Assembly (NCBI GenBank): GCA_020633235.1
Contig: JACKEA010000001.1
Coordinates: 1,116,001 to 1,180,000, forward strand
DNA from: Polyangiaceae bacterium
GTDB lineage: Bacteria; Myxococcota_A; Polyangia; Polyangiales; Polyangiaceae
Length of the DNA: 64,000 bases
Reading direction: 5' to 3'
In this document: positions 8,701 to 18,621 of the stretch, piece by piece
How positions within the stretch are numbered: the stretch's first letter is position 1
Layout of the letters: every line of letters begins with the position of its first letter
Made by a program: the position numbers and the translations under genes
The notes under the pieces: model-generated
Told to the model about the DNA's origin: nothing
The model's input: the letters and a program-made list of their open reading frames with translations, nothing else
Databases searched by the model: none

Positions 8701-11700
8701 GCTGAGAGTGACCAACGCCCCCTCGAACACCGCTCGGGCTCAGATCCTCGGAGAGTGGGCGACGCTGGAAGAAGAGGTGTTCGAGTCGGCGGAGCGTGCG
8801 GTGGCGCTGCATCGCCGCGTGCTCGAGGCGGACCCTGCGGACCTCGCTTCGTTGCGGGCGCTTCCGCGCCTGCTGATGGACGCCGGCGATGCCGCGGGTG
8901 CGGCACGCGTCATCGAGCAACATCGCGATCAGCTGGCGGGGGAAGAGCGGGCTCAGCGCGAAGTGGAGCTCTCCGAAATCCACCTGAACAAGCTCGACGC
9001 GCACCTCCCCGCCTTGGAGGCCGCGGTTCGTGCTCTGGAGCTGGATCCCGGCAATGCCCGGGCCATGTCCGTGCTCGAGAAGCTGATGGACCGCGAGGAC
9101 ACGCGTGCCCGAGCCGCAGAGGTGCTGGCTCAGCAGTACGCCACCGGCGGAGAGGCTCGGCGCGAGGTTCAGGCGTTGGTCGTGATGCTGGAGCAGGTCA
9201 CGGACGACGAAGAGAAGAAGACCCTGTACACGCGCCTGGCGGACGTTCACGAAGAGAAGCTCGGCGCCTACGGCAACGCCCTCGATGCCATCTTGGCGGC
9301 AGTGCGCGCCTATCCCACGGAGCTCGGGTTCTGGGATCGCGCGGAGTCTCTTGCCGTGCTCGCGGGGCGGCCTACGGATCTAGGCGAAGCGTTTCGCGAG
9401 GTGTTGCGCGGCGAGCTCGAGTCGGACGTGGAAATCGAGCTGTGCGAGCGCGCGGCGGGGCTGCACGAAGATCGCTTGGGCGATCCCATCGGTGCCACGC
9501 CCTATCTCGAGAAGGTGCTCGCGCTCCAGCCCGGAAACGAGCGCGCTTTCTCGCGGCTGAAGGACATCCTCACGGCCGCCGAGCGCTGGGGCGAGCTGGA
9601 GTCCCTCTACGACCGCGCGTCGCAGGCCACGGACGATCCGATCCGAAAGACCGAGATGCTCGTGGAGGTCGCGCTGATCTGCGAGGAGATCATCGAGGAC
9701 GCTCCCAAGGCGACCAGCTACTACGAACGCATCCTGGAAGCGGAGCCTACGCACGACGTGGCCATTCGTGCGCTCGATCGCCTGTACGCGAAGCAGGAGC
9801 GTCATTCGGATTTGGCGCGCCTCTTGGAGCGGCGACTGGAAACCGCGGCGGGTGACGAGCTGCTCGAGCTGAAGCTCCGGCTGAGTCGCCTGCAGCTCGA
9901 TAAGCTCCACGAGCCCGACAAGGCCGTCTTCCACGTCGAGGACGTGCTTCAGGAGCGCCCCAACGACTACGACGGTCGTGAGCTGGCCGAGAAGCTCCTC
10001 GAGATCGGCAGCATGCGCGGTCGTGCCGCTCGGATGCTGGAATCCGTGTACGAGGCCCGGGACGAGATCCGCGACCTGGTACGGGTGCTCGGCATCCGGC
10101 TGGAGGAGTTGGACGCGGCCATCGAGAAGGAGCCGGACGACACCGCGCTGGCCGACGAGCGGCGCGACTTGCTTCGCCGCGTGGCCACGCTCCGGGACGA
10201 GCGCATGCACGACGACGACGGCGCGCTCGACGCCCTCGCGCGTCTGGTGCCGATGGATCCGCTGGATTCCGATGCGCGCGAACGGCTGCTGGAGATCGGT
10301 CGTCGCGTGGGCGCCCACGCCCGGGTGGCAGAAGTGCTCACCAAGGCCGCCGACGCAGCGGACACGCCCGGCCTCAAGGGTGAGATCCTGATGAAGGTCG
10401 CGATGATCTACGAGGAGCTGCTCTCGGATCGCGACCAGGCCGAGGTGACCTATCGGCGCGTGCTCACCCTCGACGACAGCGACGCCGAGCTGGTGCTGCC
10501 CGCCGCGCGCGCGCTGGAGCGCATCTACGTCGCCGGAGAGCAGCACGAGAAGCTCGCGGAGGTGCTCCGCACGCAAGTCAAGATGGAGCAGGACGGCGAC
10601 GTGCGAAAGCAGCTCTTCGGCCGTCTCGGCGAGCTGTGCCAGGAAGTGCTCGGCGATCATCCGGGCGCCATCGACGCTTGGCGCTCTCGGGTGGAGGAGA
10701 ACCCCGCGGACGAGCTCGGGCTGGCGGCGCTCGACCGTCTGTACGAAGAGGCCGAGCGCTGGCGTGATCTGGTCGACGTCATGGCTCGCCGTCGTGACGT
10801 GAGCGAGGAGACGGGCCTCCGCCGGAAGCTCTTGGTCCGCTCGGCGGACGTGCTGGCCAGCAAGCTCGACAGCCCCGCCGAGGCCATCGACGCCTGGGTC
10901 GCGGTGTTGGACGAGTACGGGCCGGACTCCGAGGTGCTGTCTTCGCTCGAGAAGCTGTACCGAACCACGGAGCAGTGGGACGAGCTGGCGGACACCTACG
11001 AGCGGCATCTGGACCTGGTGGAGGCGGACGCCGATCGCCTCGACATCCTGGCCAAGCTCGGCGACCTGCGGCGCGAGCATCTGAGTGACATCGAAGGTGC
11101 GCTGGAGGTGTACCGCCGTGCGCTGACGCTGGACGCCGGCCACGAGGCCAGCCGCGCGGCTCTCAAGTCGCTGCTGTCTTCCGACGATTCCCGCTGGCGT
11201 CGTGAAGCAGCGGAGATCCTGCATCCCATCTACGAGACGGACGGCGAGCATGCGGCCCTGTTGGACGTGCTCGAGATCGAGGTCAGCACCAGCGAGGACT
11301 TGTTCCACAAGCTGGAGGGCCTCGAAAAGTGCATCCAGATTTCGGAGACGTCCCTCCAAGATCCCGGCAAGGCGTTCGGCTACGCGGAGCGCGCCGTTCG
11401 CGATGCCGCGGGGCACACGGAGCTCGCTCCGTGGCTCGAGCACATCGAGCGGCTTGCAGCTGCGACCAATCGTCAAGCGGATTACGTGAAGATCCTCACG
11501 GAGGTCGTCGCGGACATTTTCGACGGCGAGGTGCAGCTGGAGGTCACGCTCAAGATCGCGGACCTCGCACGCCATCAGCTCGCCGACCGGGAGCTGGCCA
11601 AGGAGTACTACCAGAAGGCGCTGGATCTCCGTTCCGACGAGCGGCGAGCTCTCGCTGCCCTGGAATCCCTGTACGAGGAGGCCGGGGACGCGCAGAACCT

Positions 11701-14700
11701 GCTGGAGATCCTGGAGCGTCGCGCGGACGTCGTCGAGACCGACGACGAGCGCAAGACGCTGATGTTCCGCCGTGCGCGCTTGCTCGCCGACGTGCTGGAC
11801 GACAACGCGCGCGCCATCGAGGTCTACGAGGCTATCCTCGACGATGGCCTCGACCAAAACGCGATCGACGCATTGGAGTCGCTGTACACGCTCGAGGAGC
11901 GCTGGAGCGAGCTCACGGATCTGTATCAGCGGCAGCTGGATGCAGCGTCCGATCCGGAGCCCATGCTCCACGTCAAGATCGCGCGGGTGGCCTCGCAGCG
12001 TCAGAACGACGTTGGCCGTGCCTTCGACGAGCTGGAGCGCGCGCTCGAGATCGAGAAGCAGCACGACGCGGCGATCGAAGAGCTCGAGCGACTGCTCGCG
12101 AACGCCGCGGAGGCGGAGCATCGTGCGCGCGCGGCGTCGATCCTCGAACCCGTCTACCTCTCGAGAGCGGACTTCGAGAAGGTGATGTCCGCCATCAAGG
12201 CGCGGCTGGAGTACGAGCAGGATCCGGCGGAGCGGCGGGAGCTCTTGAGCCGGCTGGCGCAGCTCTACGAAGAGCAGAAGGAAGACTACTCCTCGGCTCT
12301 GGAGACCACGGCGAAGCTCCTCCACGAGGACCTCGCGGACGAGAGCACCGTTCAGGAGCTGGAGCGCCTCGCCAAGGTAGCGGGCGCGGAGAAGCGCTTG
12401 GCGGAGGTCTATGCCGCCGAGCTGGCCGAGCTGCCCGGGGACGACGACAACAGCGCGAAGCTCGCGCGTCGCACGGGCGAGCTCTTCACCGAGCTCGGCG
12501 ATCTCGATCAGGGCCTCTCGTTCTACCGTCGGGCGCTGGCGTTCGATCCCGAGAGTCGTGAGCTGTTCGACGCCATCGACCGCATCTTGCGGCAGACGAA
12601 CGCGCACGAAGAGCGCGTGGAGCTGTACCGCTCGGCGCTCGACCACCGCTTCGAGCCGGCGGAGCGCCTCGCGGCGCTACACACCATCGCGGAGTTGCTC
12701 GAGAAGGAGCTCGACCGCAAGGACGACGCCATCGATACCCATCGTTCCGCGCTGGACGTGGACGAGCAAGACGAGGTGTCGCTCGACGCATTGACCTCGC
12801 TGTACCGCGGCGCGGAGCGCTGGGACGACCTGGCCGAGCTGTACCTGCGGCGAGCGGAGCTCGCTTCCGACATGGAGCGAGCAGCGGTGCATCGCCTAGC
12901 CCTGGCGCAGCTCCTCAGAGGGAGCATTGGTGACACGGATCGTGCCATCGACCAGCTGGAGGAGATCGTCCGCACGGTCCCGTCCAACTCGGCAGCCGTC
13001 AAAGAGCTCGAGACCTTGCTCGACGACGACATCTACAAGGAGCGCGTGGTCGAAATCCTACGCCCGTTGTACGAGGGTACGGACGACTGGCGGCGGCTGA
13101 TCAAGCTGAACGAGGAACGCTACGCGCTGGCGGAGAGCGCTCCCGAGCAGGTCGCCGTGCTGCGCGAGACGGCGGAGCTGTGGGAGAGCCGCGGTCAGGA
13201 TCCGGATCGCGCCCGTCGCGCTCTGGGGGTGGCCTTCGAGCTGGACCCCGACGACGGGGACGTACGTTCCGAGTACGAGCGCTTGGTCGAGGTCACCGGC
13301 AATTGGGACAATCTGGCGAAGGCCTACGAATCTGCCGTCGAAAAGCACCCGGACATGCTGGCAAAACGCGAGGTGCTGGCCAAGCTCGCAGAGGTGCACG
13401 ATCAGCGCCGCGATGACCCGCGCGCAGCCCTGGATGCCTACGAGCGCCTGCGGCAGACCGACGAGACGGACCCGGCGCCGCTCGCCAAGATGGAGCAGCT
13501 GGCCACGCTGCTGAGCGACTGGCAGGTCCTGGTCGGGGTGTTGAAGTCCAAGGCGGAGCTGTCGCTGGACGACGAAGAGCGCGCAAGCCTCTGGCGTCGC
13601 ATCGGCGAGGCGAAGCGGGACATGCTCGAAGACCAGGAAGGCGCGATTGCCGCCTACGAGCGGGCCCTGGAGCTGGAACCGGACAGCGCCTTCACGGTCG
13701 ATTGCCTGATCGAGCTGCGGGAGGCGAGCGGCGAGGCGGAGCCGTTGGTGGAGCTGTACGAGCGTCGGGTGGAGCTCACCGACGCGGACGACGCGGATCT
13801 TCGCTACGAGCTGCTCACCAGCGCGGCCCAAGTCCACGAAGAGAAGCTCGCGGACAAGCCCCGAGCCATAGAGATGCTGCGGCGAGCGTTGGATGCCAAG
13901 GCAGATGACTCACGAGTGATCACCGCGCTCGGGCGCCTGTACCGCGCCGAAGAGATGTGGCCCGAGTTGCTCGACAACCTGCGTTTGGAAGCCAGCCGTG
14001 CCGAGGACGCCGCCGAGCGCGCCCGGCTGCGGCGGGAGACGGGCGACATCCTGGCGGACAAGCTGAGCTCATGGGACGAGGCCCTCGACGCCTACCGCAT
14101 GGTGCTGGACGACACGCCGGAGGACGAGGCGTCGGTTCGTGCGGTGCTCACCATCGGGCGTGAGCACGACGACCTCAGGGATACCGTAACGGGGATCTTG
14201 GTGCCGGTGCTGCGCAGCACGACTCGCTGGGCGCTGTTGCCGGAGGTGCTCGAAATGCGCCTCAGCGTCGAAACCGAGCCCACGGTGCGGGCGGAAACGC
14301 TGCGGGCCATCGCCGAGACCCACGAAACTCACCTTGGCCAGCCCGCGGAAGCCTTGTCCGCGCTGCTGCGTGCGCTGGGGGAGCGCCCCGACGCGGCGGA
14401 TCTGCACGGCGACATCGAACGCTTGGCGGAAGCGAGCAGCGGCTGGCAGCGCTACGCCGATGCACTCGGCGAGCGTGCCCAGTCCACCTTCGACCCGGAG
14501 GTGGGCAAGGACCTCTACGCACGACTCGGTCGCATTGCAGAGGAGCGTTTGAAGGACTCCCCCCGCGCCATCGAGGCCTACGTGCGTGCGGTGGAGCAAG
14601 CAGGGGATCAGCCGGAGCTCCTCGCTGCGCTGGATCGCTTGTACACCCAGACCGAGGACTATCCCTCGCTGTCGGACATCCTGGAGCGTCGGGTCGTGGC

Positions 14701-17095
14701 GGAGGAATCCGACGCGGATCAGGCCGAGCTCTACCATCGCCTCGGCGTGGTGCAGGCGGAGCGCTTCGAAGAACCCGCCCGAGCACTGGGTTCGTTCCGA
14801 ATGGCCCTCGAGCGCAAGCCGGATCACGAAGGCGCGGCCCGCGAGCTGGAGAAGCTCACGGACCAGCGCGACCTGTTCGAGGAAGCCGCGGAGGTGCTGG
14901 AGGGCGTGTACCGAGCCTCTGGGCGCACGGATCGCCTCGCTGCGCTGTACGAGAAGCGTGTCGGCTTTGCCGAGACGCCCGGCGAGCGCATCGACATGCG
15001 CCGTAGTCTGGCCAAGGTCTTGGAAGACGACTGCTCGGACGCCGCCGCGGCGCAGCGGGTGCTGTCCCAAGGCCTGAGCGACGATCCGTCCGATCCTGCG
15101 CTGCTCGACGAGCTCGAGCGGTTGGCGCCGGTGACGGGTGATTGGGAAAGCGCCAGCACGGCCTTGGCAAAGGCCATAGAAGACAAGCCGGACCTGTTGC
15201 CCGACAGTGCTCGCGATCTGTGCGTGCGGCTTGCCACTTGGCGGCGGGACCGGATGCAGGATCTCGAAGGCGCAGAGCAGGCCTTGCACAAGGCACTGGA
15301 GTTCGATGCTCAGAGCGACGAGGTGCTGGTGCTCATCGAGCAGCTGCAACGCTCGCCGGGACGTGAGCGGGATCTGGTCGCCACTCTGCGCCGTCGCGCC
15401 AAGCTGCAGCTCGACACTGAACGCAAGGAAGAGCTCTACCGGGAGGCCAAAGAGCTGGCGTCCGTGGCGGGGGACGGGGAGCTGTCGGAAGCGGTGTTGC
15501 GCGAGCTGTTGGAAGCCGACGACACGAACCTGTGGGCCCTCGGCGAGCTGACCGAGCTGTGCGAGGCGAAGGGCGACTGGAAGGAGACCTTCGACCTCCT
15601 CGTGCGTCGCAGTGAGCTGCGCGCCCAGGGCGACGTCGTGCGCGAGCTGCGTCACCGCGCAGCTTCCATCGCGCGGGACAAGCTGGAGAGCCCCGAGCAG
15701 GCAATCTCGATCTACGACCAGTTGTTCGAAGATGACCCGACGGACAAGGAAGCGTCGACGGCGCTGCGCGGCCTGTACACCGCCACGGGTCGTTTCGAGG
15801 ACTCGGGCCGCTTGCTCGAGCGCTTGATCGACCTGGAAGAAAGCCCCGAAGAGCGCGGTACGTTGCGCCTCGAGCTGGCCAAGCTGAACGAGGAACAGTT
15901 CGAAGCGCCGGACCGCGCCATCGACATCTTGCGCGCCGTCCTCGACGAAGAACCGAGCCGCAGCGAGGCCGTCGTCGCGCTGAGCGAGCTCTACGAGAAG
16001 ACCGAGCGCGACGAAGAGCTCGCAGACTTGCTCACCGCTCAGATCGCCGCGGCCGTGGAGCGGGGCGACGTGGACGCGGAGCTCACGTTCCGTGTTCGCC
16101 TCGGCGAGATCTACGATTCGCGGCTGTCGGATCGACCCAAGGCCATCGCCGCCTACCGCGAAGTACTCGAGCGCCAGGCCGACCATCGCGGCGCGCTGGA
16201 GGCTCTGGCTCGCTTGTACCAGGCCGACGAGAGCTACAAGGACGCGGCAGAGATCCTGGATCGCCTGCTGGCCATGAGCGAGGGCGAGGAGGCCGTTCGG
16301 CTGGCCCTCTCACTGGCGGACGCCCACGACAAGCTCGGCAATCCCGAAGCCACCGCCCGGGCGCTCGAGCGCGGCTTGGAGGTCGACGCCAAGAACGAAG
16401 CACTCCGCGACCGCCTTCGCGCGCTGTATCAGCAAACCTCCGCGTGGGAGAAGCTGGCGGAGCTGATAGCCCAAGATGCGGACTTTGCCGAGAGCGACGG
16501 CGACAAGATCGCGCTGTATCGTCGTGCGGCAGAGATCCACGAGGTCGAGCGAAAGGACCCCGCGAAGGCCGCGGAGCTGCTCGAGAAGGCGAGCGCCTTG
16601 GCTCCGGAGGATCGCGAGATCCTGCTGGCTCTGTGCGATGCCTACAGCGCTTCCGGGCGCGGCAAGGCCGCCGCGGAGGTGCTCGAGAAGATCGTCGAGA
16701 GCTACGGCGGCAAGCGCTCCAAGGAGCTGGGCGAGATCCATCGCCGGCTGGCGGACGCGTACCTCGCGGACGGCATGACGGAGAAGGCTCTCGAAGAGCT
16801 GGATCGCGCGTTCCGCATCGAGCCCGGCAACGTGCAGGTCCTGCGCAAGCTGGGCATGGTCGCCCTCGAGGCCGAGGACCTCAAGAAGGCCCAGCAAATG
16901 TTCCGCGCCCTGCTGCTGCAGAAGCTGGACGACTCGAGCCCCATCACCAAGGCCGAGGTATTCATGTACTTGGGCGACGTTCACGACAAGATGGGCGAGA
17001 AGTCCAAGGCCATCCAGATGCTCGAGCGCGCCGTGCAGAGCGACGACAAGCTCGAGCGCGCTGCCCAGCGTCTGGCTGAGCTCAAGGGCGGCTGA
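5747..17095 (+). CDS. Giant TPR-like solenoid protein (3782 residues)
   Basis: An intact 11.3-kb reading frame with no recognisable catalytic domain. No signal peptide or membrane segment is visible (it begins MHSQTIRTALGQLQDD), so the product is probably cytoplasmic. It is built of degenerate TPR/HAT-like helical hairpins in double units of about 70-75 residues with the recurring pattern A..AYERVL..DP...AL..LE.LY...E.W..L...LERR, suggesting about fifty double units. The composition is very rich in Glu, Asp, Arg, Ala and Leu. A single Lys/Gly/Pro linker (around residues 895-920, with a run of six lysines) interrupts the solenoid about a quarter of the way along. A TPR lipoprotein gene precedes it and an acyltransferase gene starts 22 bp after it. 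The 1774-residue kinase-TPR protein at 45140-50464 has the same repeat style. It is likely a very long protein-binding scaffold; its ligands are unknown. Confidence 0.93.
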   Translation: MHSQTIRTALGQLQDDPDSQDAWDSLQSSTEAEDRDLEADELLKLLSRARAMHAERGEVDAVAGLLAIEVAVAKGSGGEVELLRERARVLSELLLDQESALAALRRLLELAPGDVAATEIVAEAEGKREKWKDLVETYSQEAEQAPDDVYKSSMLMRAAEMELRFGGADADDAAIIERLEQAVRLDPTNVRAGRMLERIYGQQGRWEEVTRVLERLADRAEIAADRVACGVRLARLHRRKLNDAERAAKAYERVLKDRSDHAEAMSFLSEYYEGAERWDELVALYERDLKAKDLTNPERLGDMLQIAMLYWKRAARPKDAEAWFERIAKLEPAHPGMLDFYREYAAELSDDGRLMDVLSNAQRAMKDGPDKTALASEIARLAEGQANAQKAIEQYKGVLRQDPDNTEARDALKRLYKQTQGYNALVELLRQQLERVDANDYEVRIGILREVATVYRQYIKSDTALVSVLNQIVQLDEKLDEKDVDEVRELVALYEKLGRWRDLLTNQLRLAEITSDVEEKKELFRSAARRWLEQFSNVQNAIEAYEALLTTDATDTEARERLHELYRKRRAWPALYELYEKELADAQGERAIPVLKEMAQLAAERLNRSADAVTLYKRILELDPGRKEALDALERHAERAKDWATLADVLERRVAATEDDAERLNVLSRLGGVYADHLDDAERAASAWRRVLELSPGHHRALRVLRESYLAGGDYDGLSELYGSQNDWEGLVEVLSNAADRAKDDESKVELSYRAASVYEDKLGQPDRAFRSYERILATRPSDVRAARALIPLYEEDEKWARLPALYELLLTQAERDEQLALLEKIIDITGHRLSDRKAAAAYAAKAYEIAPERDDVLVRFEEASRVAGAFEPFAQALETRLAGAAGDPPAEPAVSERSGRKKKKKKGGERAPAPSGGGLQEDERRRLELKLARVYSDDLGRTEEAVATYKRILERDPSDDEAAAALEVLLRRDDRRDDLRWLLELRVTNAPSNTARAQILGEWATLEEEVFESAERAVALHRRVLEADPADLASLRALPRLLMDAGDAAGAARVIEQHRDQLAGEERAQREVELSEIHLNKLDAHLPALEAAVRALELDPGNARAMSVLEKLMDREDTRARAAEVLAQQYATGGEARREVQALVVMLEQVTDDEEKKTLYTRLADVHEEKLGAYGNALDAILAAVRAYPTELGFWDRAESLAVLAGRPTDLGEAFREVLRGELESDVEIELCERAAGLHEDRLGDPIGATPYLEKVLALQPGNERAFSRLKDILTAAERWGELESLYDRASQATDDPIRKTEMLVEVALICEEIIEDAPKATSYYERILEAEPTHDVAIRALDRLYAKQERHSDLARLLERRLETAAGDELLELKLRLSRLQLDKLHEPDKAVFHVEDVLQERPNDYDGRELAEKLLEIGSMRGRAARMLESVYEARDEIRDLVRVLGIRLEELDAAIEKEPDDTALADERRDLLRRVATLRDERMHDDDGALDALARLVPMDPLDSDARERLLEIGRRVGAHARVAEVLTKAADAADTPGLKGEILMKVAMIYEELLSDRDQAEVTYRRVLTLDDSDAELVLPAARALERIYVAGEQHEKLAEVLRTQVKMEQDGDVRKQLFGRLGELCQEVLGDHPGAIDAWRSRVEENPADELGLAALDRLYEEAERWRDLVDVMARRRDVSEETGLRRKLLVRSADVLASKLDSPAEAIDAWVAVLDEYGPDSEVLSSLEKLYRTTEQWDELADTYERHLDLVEADADRLDILAKLGDLRREHLSDIEGALEVYRRALTLDAGHEASRAALKSLLSSDDSRWRREAAEILHPIYETDGEHAALLDVLEIEVSTSEDLFHKLEGLEKCIQISETSLQDPGKAFGYAERAVRDAAGHTELAPWLEHIERLAAATNRQADYVKILTEVVADIFDGEVQLEVTLKIADLARHQLADRELAKEYYQKALDLRSDERRALAALESLYEEAGDAQNLLEILERRADVVETDDERKTLMFRRARLLADVLDDNARAIEVYEAILDDGLDQNAIDALESLYTLEERWSELTDLYQRQLDAASDPEPMLHVKIARVASQRQNDVGRAFDELERALEIEKQHDAAIEELERLLANAAEAEHRARAASILEPVYLSRADFEKVMSAIKARLEYEQDPAERRELLSRLAQLYEEQKEDYSSALETTAKLLHEDLADESTVQELERLAKVAGAEKRLAEVYAAELAELPGDDDNSAKLARRTGELFTELGDLDQGLSFYRRALAFDPESRELFDAIDRILRQTNAHEERVELYRSALDHRFEPAERLAALHTIAELLEKELDRKDDAIDTHRSALDVDEQDEVSLDALTSLYRGAERWDDLAELYLRRAELASDMERAAVHRLALAQLLRGSIGDTDRAIDQLEEIVRTVPSNSAAVKELETLLDDDIYKERVVEILRPLYEGTDDWRRLIKLNEERYALAESAPEQVAVLRETAELWESRGQDPDRARRALGVAFELDPDDGDVRSEYERLVEVTGNWDNLAKAYESAVEKHPDMLAKREVLAKLAEVHDQRRDDPRAALDAYERLRQTDETDPAPLAKMEQLATLLSDWQVLVGVLKSKAELSLDDEERASLWRRIGEAKRDMLEDQEGAIAAYERALELEPDSAFTVDCLIELREASGEAEPLVELYERRVELTDADDADLRYELLTSAAQVHEEKLADKPRAIEMLRRALDAKADDSRVITALGRLYRAEEMWPELLDNLRLEASRAEDAAERARLRRETGDILADKLSSWDEALDAYRMVLDDTPEDEASVRAVLTIGREHDDLRDTVTGILVPVLRSTTRWALLPEVLEMRLSVETEPTVRAETLRAIAETHETHLGQPAEALSALLRALGERPDAADLHGDIERLAEASSGWQRYADALGERAQSTFDPEVGKDLYARLGRIAEERLKDSPRAIEAYVRAVEQAGDQPELLAALDRLYTQTEDYPSLSDILERRVVAEESDADQAELYHRLGVVQAERFEEPARALGSFRMALERKPDHEGAARELEKLTDQRDLFEEAAEVLEGVYRASGRTDRLAALYEKRVGFAETPGERIDMRRSLAKVLEDDCSDAAAAQRVLSQGLSDDPSDPALLDELERLAPVTGDWESASTALAKAIEDKPDLLPDSARDLCVRLATWRRDRMQDLEGAEQALHKALEFDAQSDEVLVLIEQLQRSPGRERDLVATLRRRAKLQLDTERKEELYREAKELASVAGDGELSEAVLRELLEADDTNLWALGELTELCEAKGDWKETFDLLVRRSELRAQGDVVRELRHRAASIARDKLESPEQAISIYDQLFEDDPTDKEASTALRGLYTATGRFEDSGRLLERLIDLEESPEERGTLRLELAKLNEEQFEAPDRAIDILRAVLDEEPSRSEAVVALSELYEKTERDEELADLLTAQIAAAVERGDVDAELTFRVRLGEIYDSRLSDRPKAIAAYREVLERQADHRGALEALARLYQADESYKDAAEILDRLLAMSEGEEAVRLALSLADAHDKLGNPEATARALERGLEVDAKNEALRDRLRALYQQTSAWEKLAELIAQDADFAESDGDKIALYRRAAEIHEVERKDPAKAAELLEKASALAPEDREILLALCDAYSASGRGKAAAEVLEKIVESYGGKRSKELGEIHRRLADAYLADGMTEKALEELDRAFRIEPGNVQVLRKLGMVALEAEDLKKAQQMFRALLLQKLDDSSPITKAEVFMYLGDVHDKMGEKSKAIQMLERAVQSDDKLERAAQRLAELKGG

Positions 17096-17116
17096 AGTCA
17101 CCGAGGCGAGGTCGGC

Positions 17117-17749
17117 GTGCGGTTCTGCATCGGATTCGCCGTCGGCCTCCTGGTTCGCTTGTGGGGTTGGACCTGGCGAGTCCGCGTCCATGCGCCCGCT
17201 GCCCTGGGCGTGGAACCCATGGTGCTCGCGTTCTGGCACGGGACGCAGCTCGCGCTCACCCGGGCGAGGCCGCCGCGCACCACGGCGCTGGTGAGCTGGT
17301 CCCGGGATGGCGCCGTGTCGCACGGGGCCATGCGCGCGCTGGGCCTCGGGGTCGTGCGCGGATCGAGCTCTCGGGGGGGAGCGTCGGGCCTCCGCGCCAT
17401 CATCCGGCGGCTACGTGCTGGCGGCTCCGCAGTGTTCGCCGTGGATGGGCCCCGCGGTCCGCTGCATCGGGCGAAGCCCGGAGCCGCGCAGGCTGCGCGC
17501 CTGGGCAAGGCGCGCCTGGTGCCCGTGGGCGCCTGGGCGTCGCGCCGGTGGCTCTTGTCTCGGGCCTGGGATCACTTCCAGCTGCCGTTGCCCTTCGCCC
17601 GCATCGTGGTCGTCGCTGGACCGGCGCTCGATCCCGCGCGAGCGCTCGCGCAACCCGAGCTGCTCGAGCAAGCCATCCACGCGGCCAACGACGAAGCCGA
17701 ACGTCGAGCCATGCTGCCCGCGCTGCCGGAGGCGTCATGCCCACAGTAG
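17117..17749 (+). CDS. DUF374 / lysophospholipid acyltransferase-like protein
   Basis: A 210-residue protein with the features of DUF374 (PF04028), a branch of the lysophospholipid acyltransferase superfamily often linked to lipid A or lipid metabolism. An N-terminal hydrophobic segment (FCIGFAVGLLVRLWGW) precedes the FWHG block. The SWSRDG block and the VDGPRGP block (counterpart of the acyltransferase PEGTRS motif) follow in the usual order, then AARLGKARLVPVG. The start is GTG, 22 bp after the stop of the giant TPR gene. The last 13 nt overlap the start of the class IV aminotransferase gene, so translation is probably coupled. The substrate is not predictable. Confidence 0.85.
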   Translation: MRFCIGFAVGLLVRLWGWTWRVRVHAPAALGVEPMVLAFWHGTQLALTRARPPRTTALVSWSRDGAVSHGAMRALGLGVVRGSSSRGGASGLRAIIRRLRAGGSAVFAVDGPRGPLHRAKPGAAQAARLGKARLVPVGAWASRRWLLSRAWDHFQLPLPFARIVVVAGPALDPARALAQPELLEQAIHAANDEAERRAMLPALPEASCPQ

Positions 17750-18621
17750 TGTTCATAGACGGCGCGCCGTTTGCCCCGGAGCACGCGGTGGTCAGCGTCT
17801 TCGATCGCGGGTTCTTGTACGGCGACTCGGTGTTCGAGACCATTCGCACCTACTCTGGGCGCTGCTTCGCGCTCACGGAGCACGTCGCCCGGCTGGCCCG
17901 CAGCGCCCGCAGCGTGTTCATCGATCTGCCGCTCCCGGCCCAGGAGTTGGAAGCCGAAATCGAACGCGCCGTGGCTCACGCGGGCAATCCCGAGAGCTAC
18001 GTCCGGGTCATGATCACGCGCGGCAGTGGCCCCATGGGCCTGGACACGAGCTTCGACGCCAAGCCGCGTCGCGTGATCATCGCGGGGCCGCTCGCGTCGC
18101 CGCCTCCGGAGAGCTACGAGCACGGCATCGACGTCATCACGTATCGCACGCTCAGGACCGCAGAGGCCACGGAGGCGTCGAGCGCCAAGATCGGCAACTA
18201 TCTGGTCGCAGTGCTCGCGCTGCGGGAAGCCCGAGCCGCTGGGGCCGCGGAGGCGTTGATCGTGGATGGCAGCGGCAACGTGGTGGAAGGTGCAAGCTCC
18301 AACGTGTTCGCGGTGATCGACGGGCAGCTGTGTACGCCGCCGGAGACCGCCGGCATCCTTCCGGGCATCACTCGCGCAGTCATCCTCGAGCTGGCGGAGG
18401 TCTCGCTGCGTCCGCTGTCGGTGGACGACCTCGGCCGAGCCGAGGAGATCTTCATCACCTCGAGCATTCGGGAGCTCTTGCCCGTGGTGCACGTGGACGG
18501 CGCTGCCGTGGGGGACGGGAAGCCAGGCCCACGAGCCCGTGAGCTGCATCGCAGGTTCCTTGAAAAAGTAAGCAATATCATGGCGATGGGCTCCGGTGCC
18601 GGAAGCCTGAAGGGCCCCTGA
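17737..18621 (+). CDS. Class IV PLP aminotransferase (IlvE / PabC type)
   Basis: A 294-residue fold-type IV PLP enzyme. The N-terminal FIDGAPFAPEHAVVSVFDRG and YGDSVFETIRTY blocks are typical. The PLP lysine is Lys151 in SSAKIGNYL. The C-terminal VVEGASSNVFAVIDG and TPPETAGILPGITR motifs bind the cofactor phosphate. The family includes branched-chain aminotransferases, D-amino-acid transaminases and 4-amino-4-deoxychorismate lyases. The length and the KIGNYL context fit IlvE-like or PabC-like enzymes, but the specificity is open. The ATG at 17737 overlaps the end of the upstream DUF374 gene by 13 nt; the frame is open much further upstream, but that stretch is a shadow of the DUF374 gene. Confidence 0.92.
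   Translation: MPTVVFIDGAPFAPEHAVVSVFDRGFLYGDSVFETIRTYSGRCFALTEHVARLARSARSVFIDLPLPAQELEAEIERAVAHAGNPESYVRVMITRGSGPMGLDTSFDAKPRRVIIAGPLASPPPESYEHGIDVITYRTLRTAEATEASSAKIGNYLVAVLALREARAAGAAEALIVDGSGNVVEGASSNVFAVIDGQLCTPPETAGILPGITRAVILELAEVSLRPLSVDDLGRAEEIFITSSIRELLPVVHVDGAAVGDGKPGPRARELHRRFLEKVSNIMAMGSGAGSLKGP

Noticed and set aside
9380..16186. Long minus-strand frames (up to 1088 residues) inside the giant TPR gene
   Set aside because: They mirror the repeat periodicity of the sense gene and contain no recognisable domain. Long open antisense frames are expected where the sense codons are rich in GAG/CTC-type triplets.
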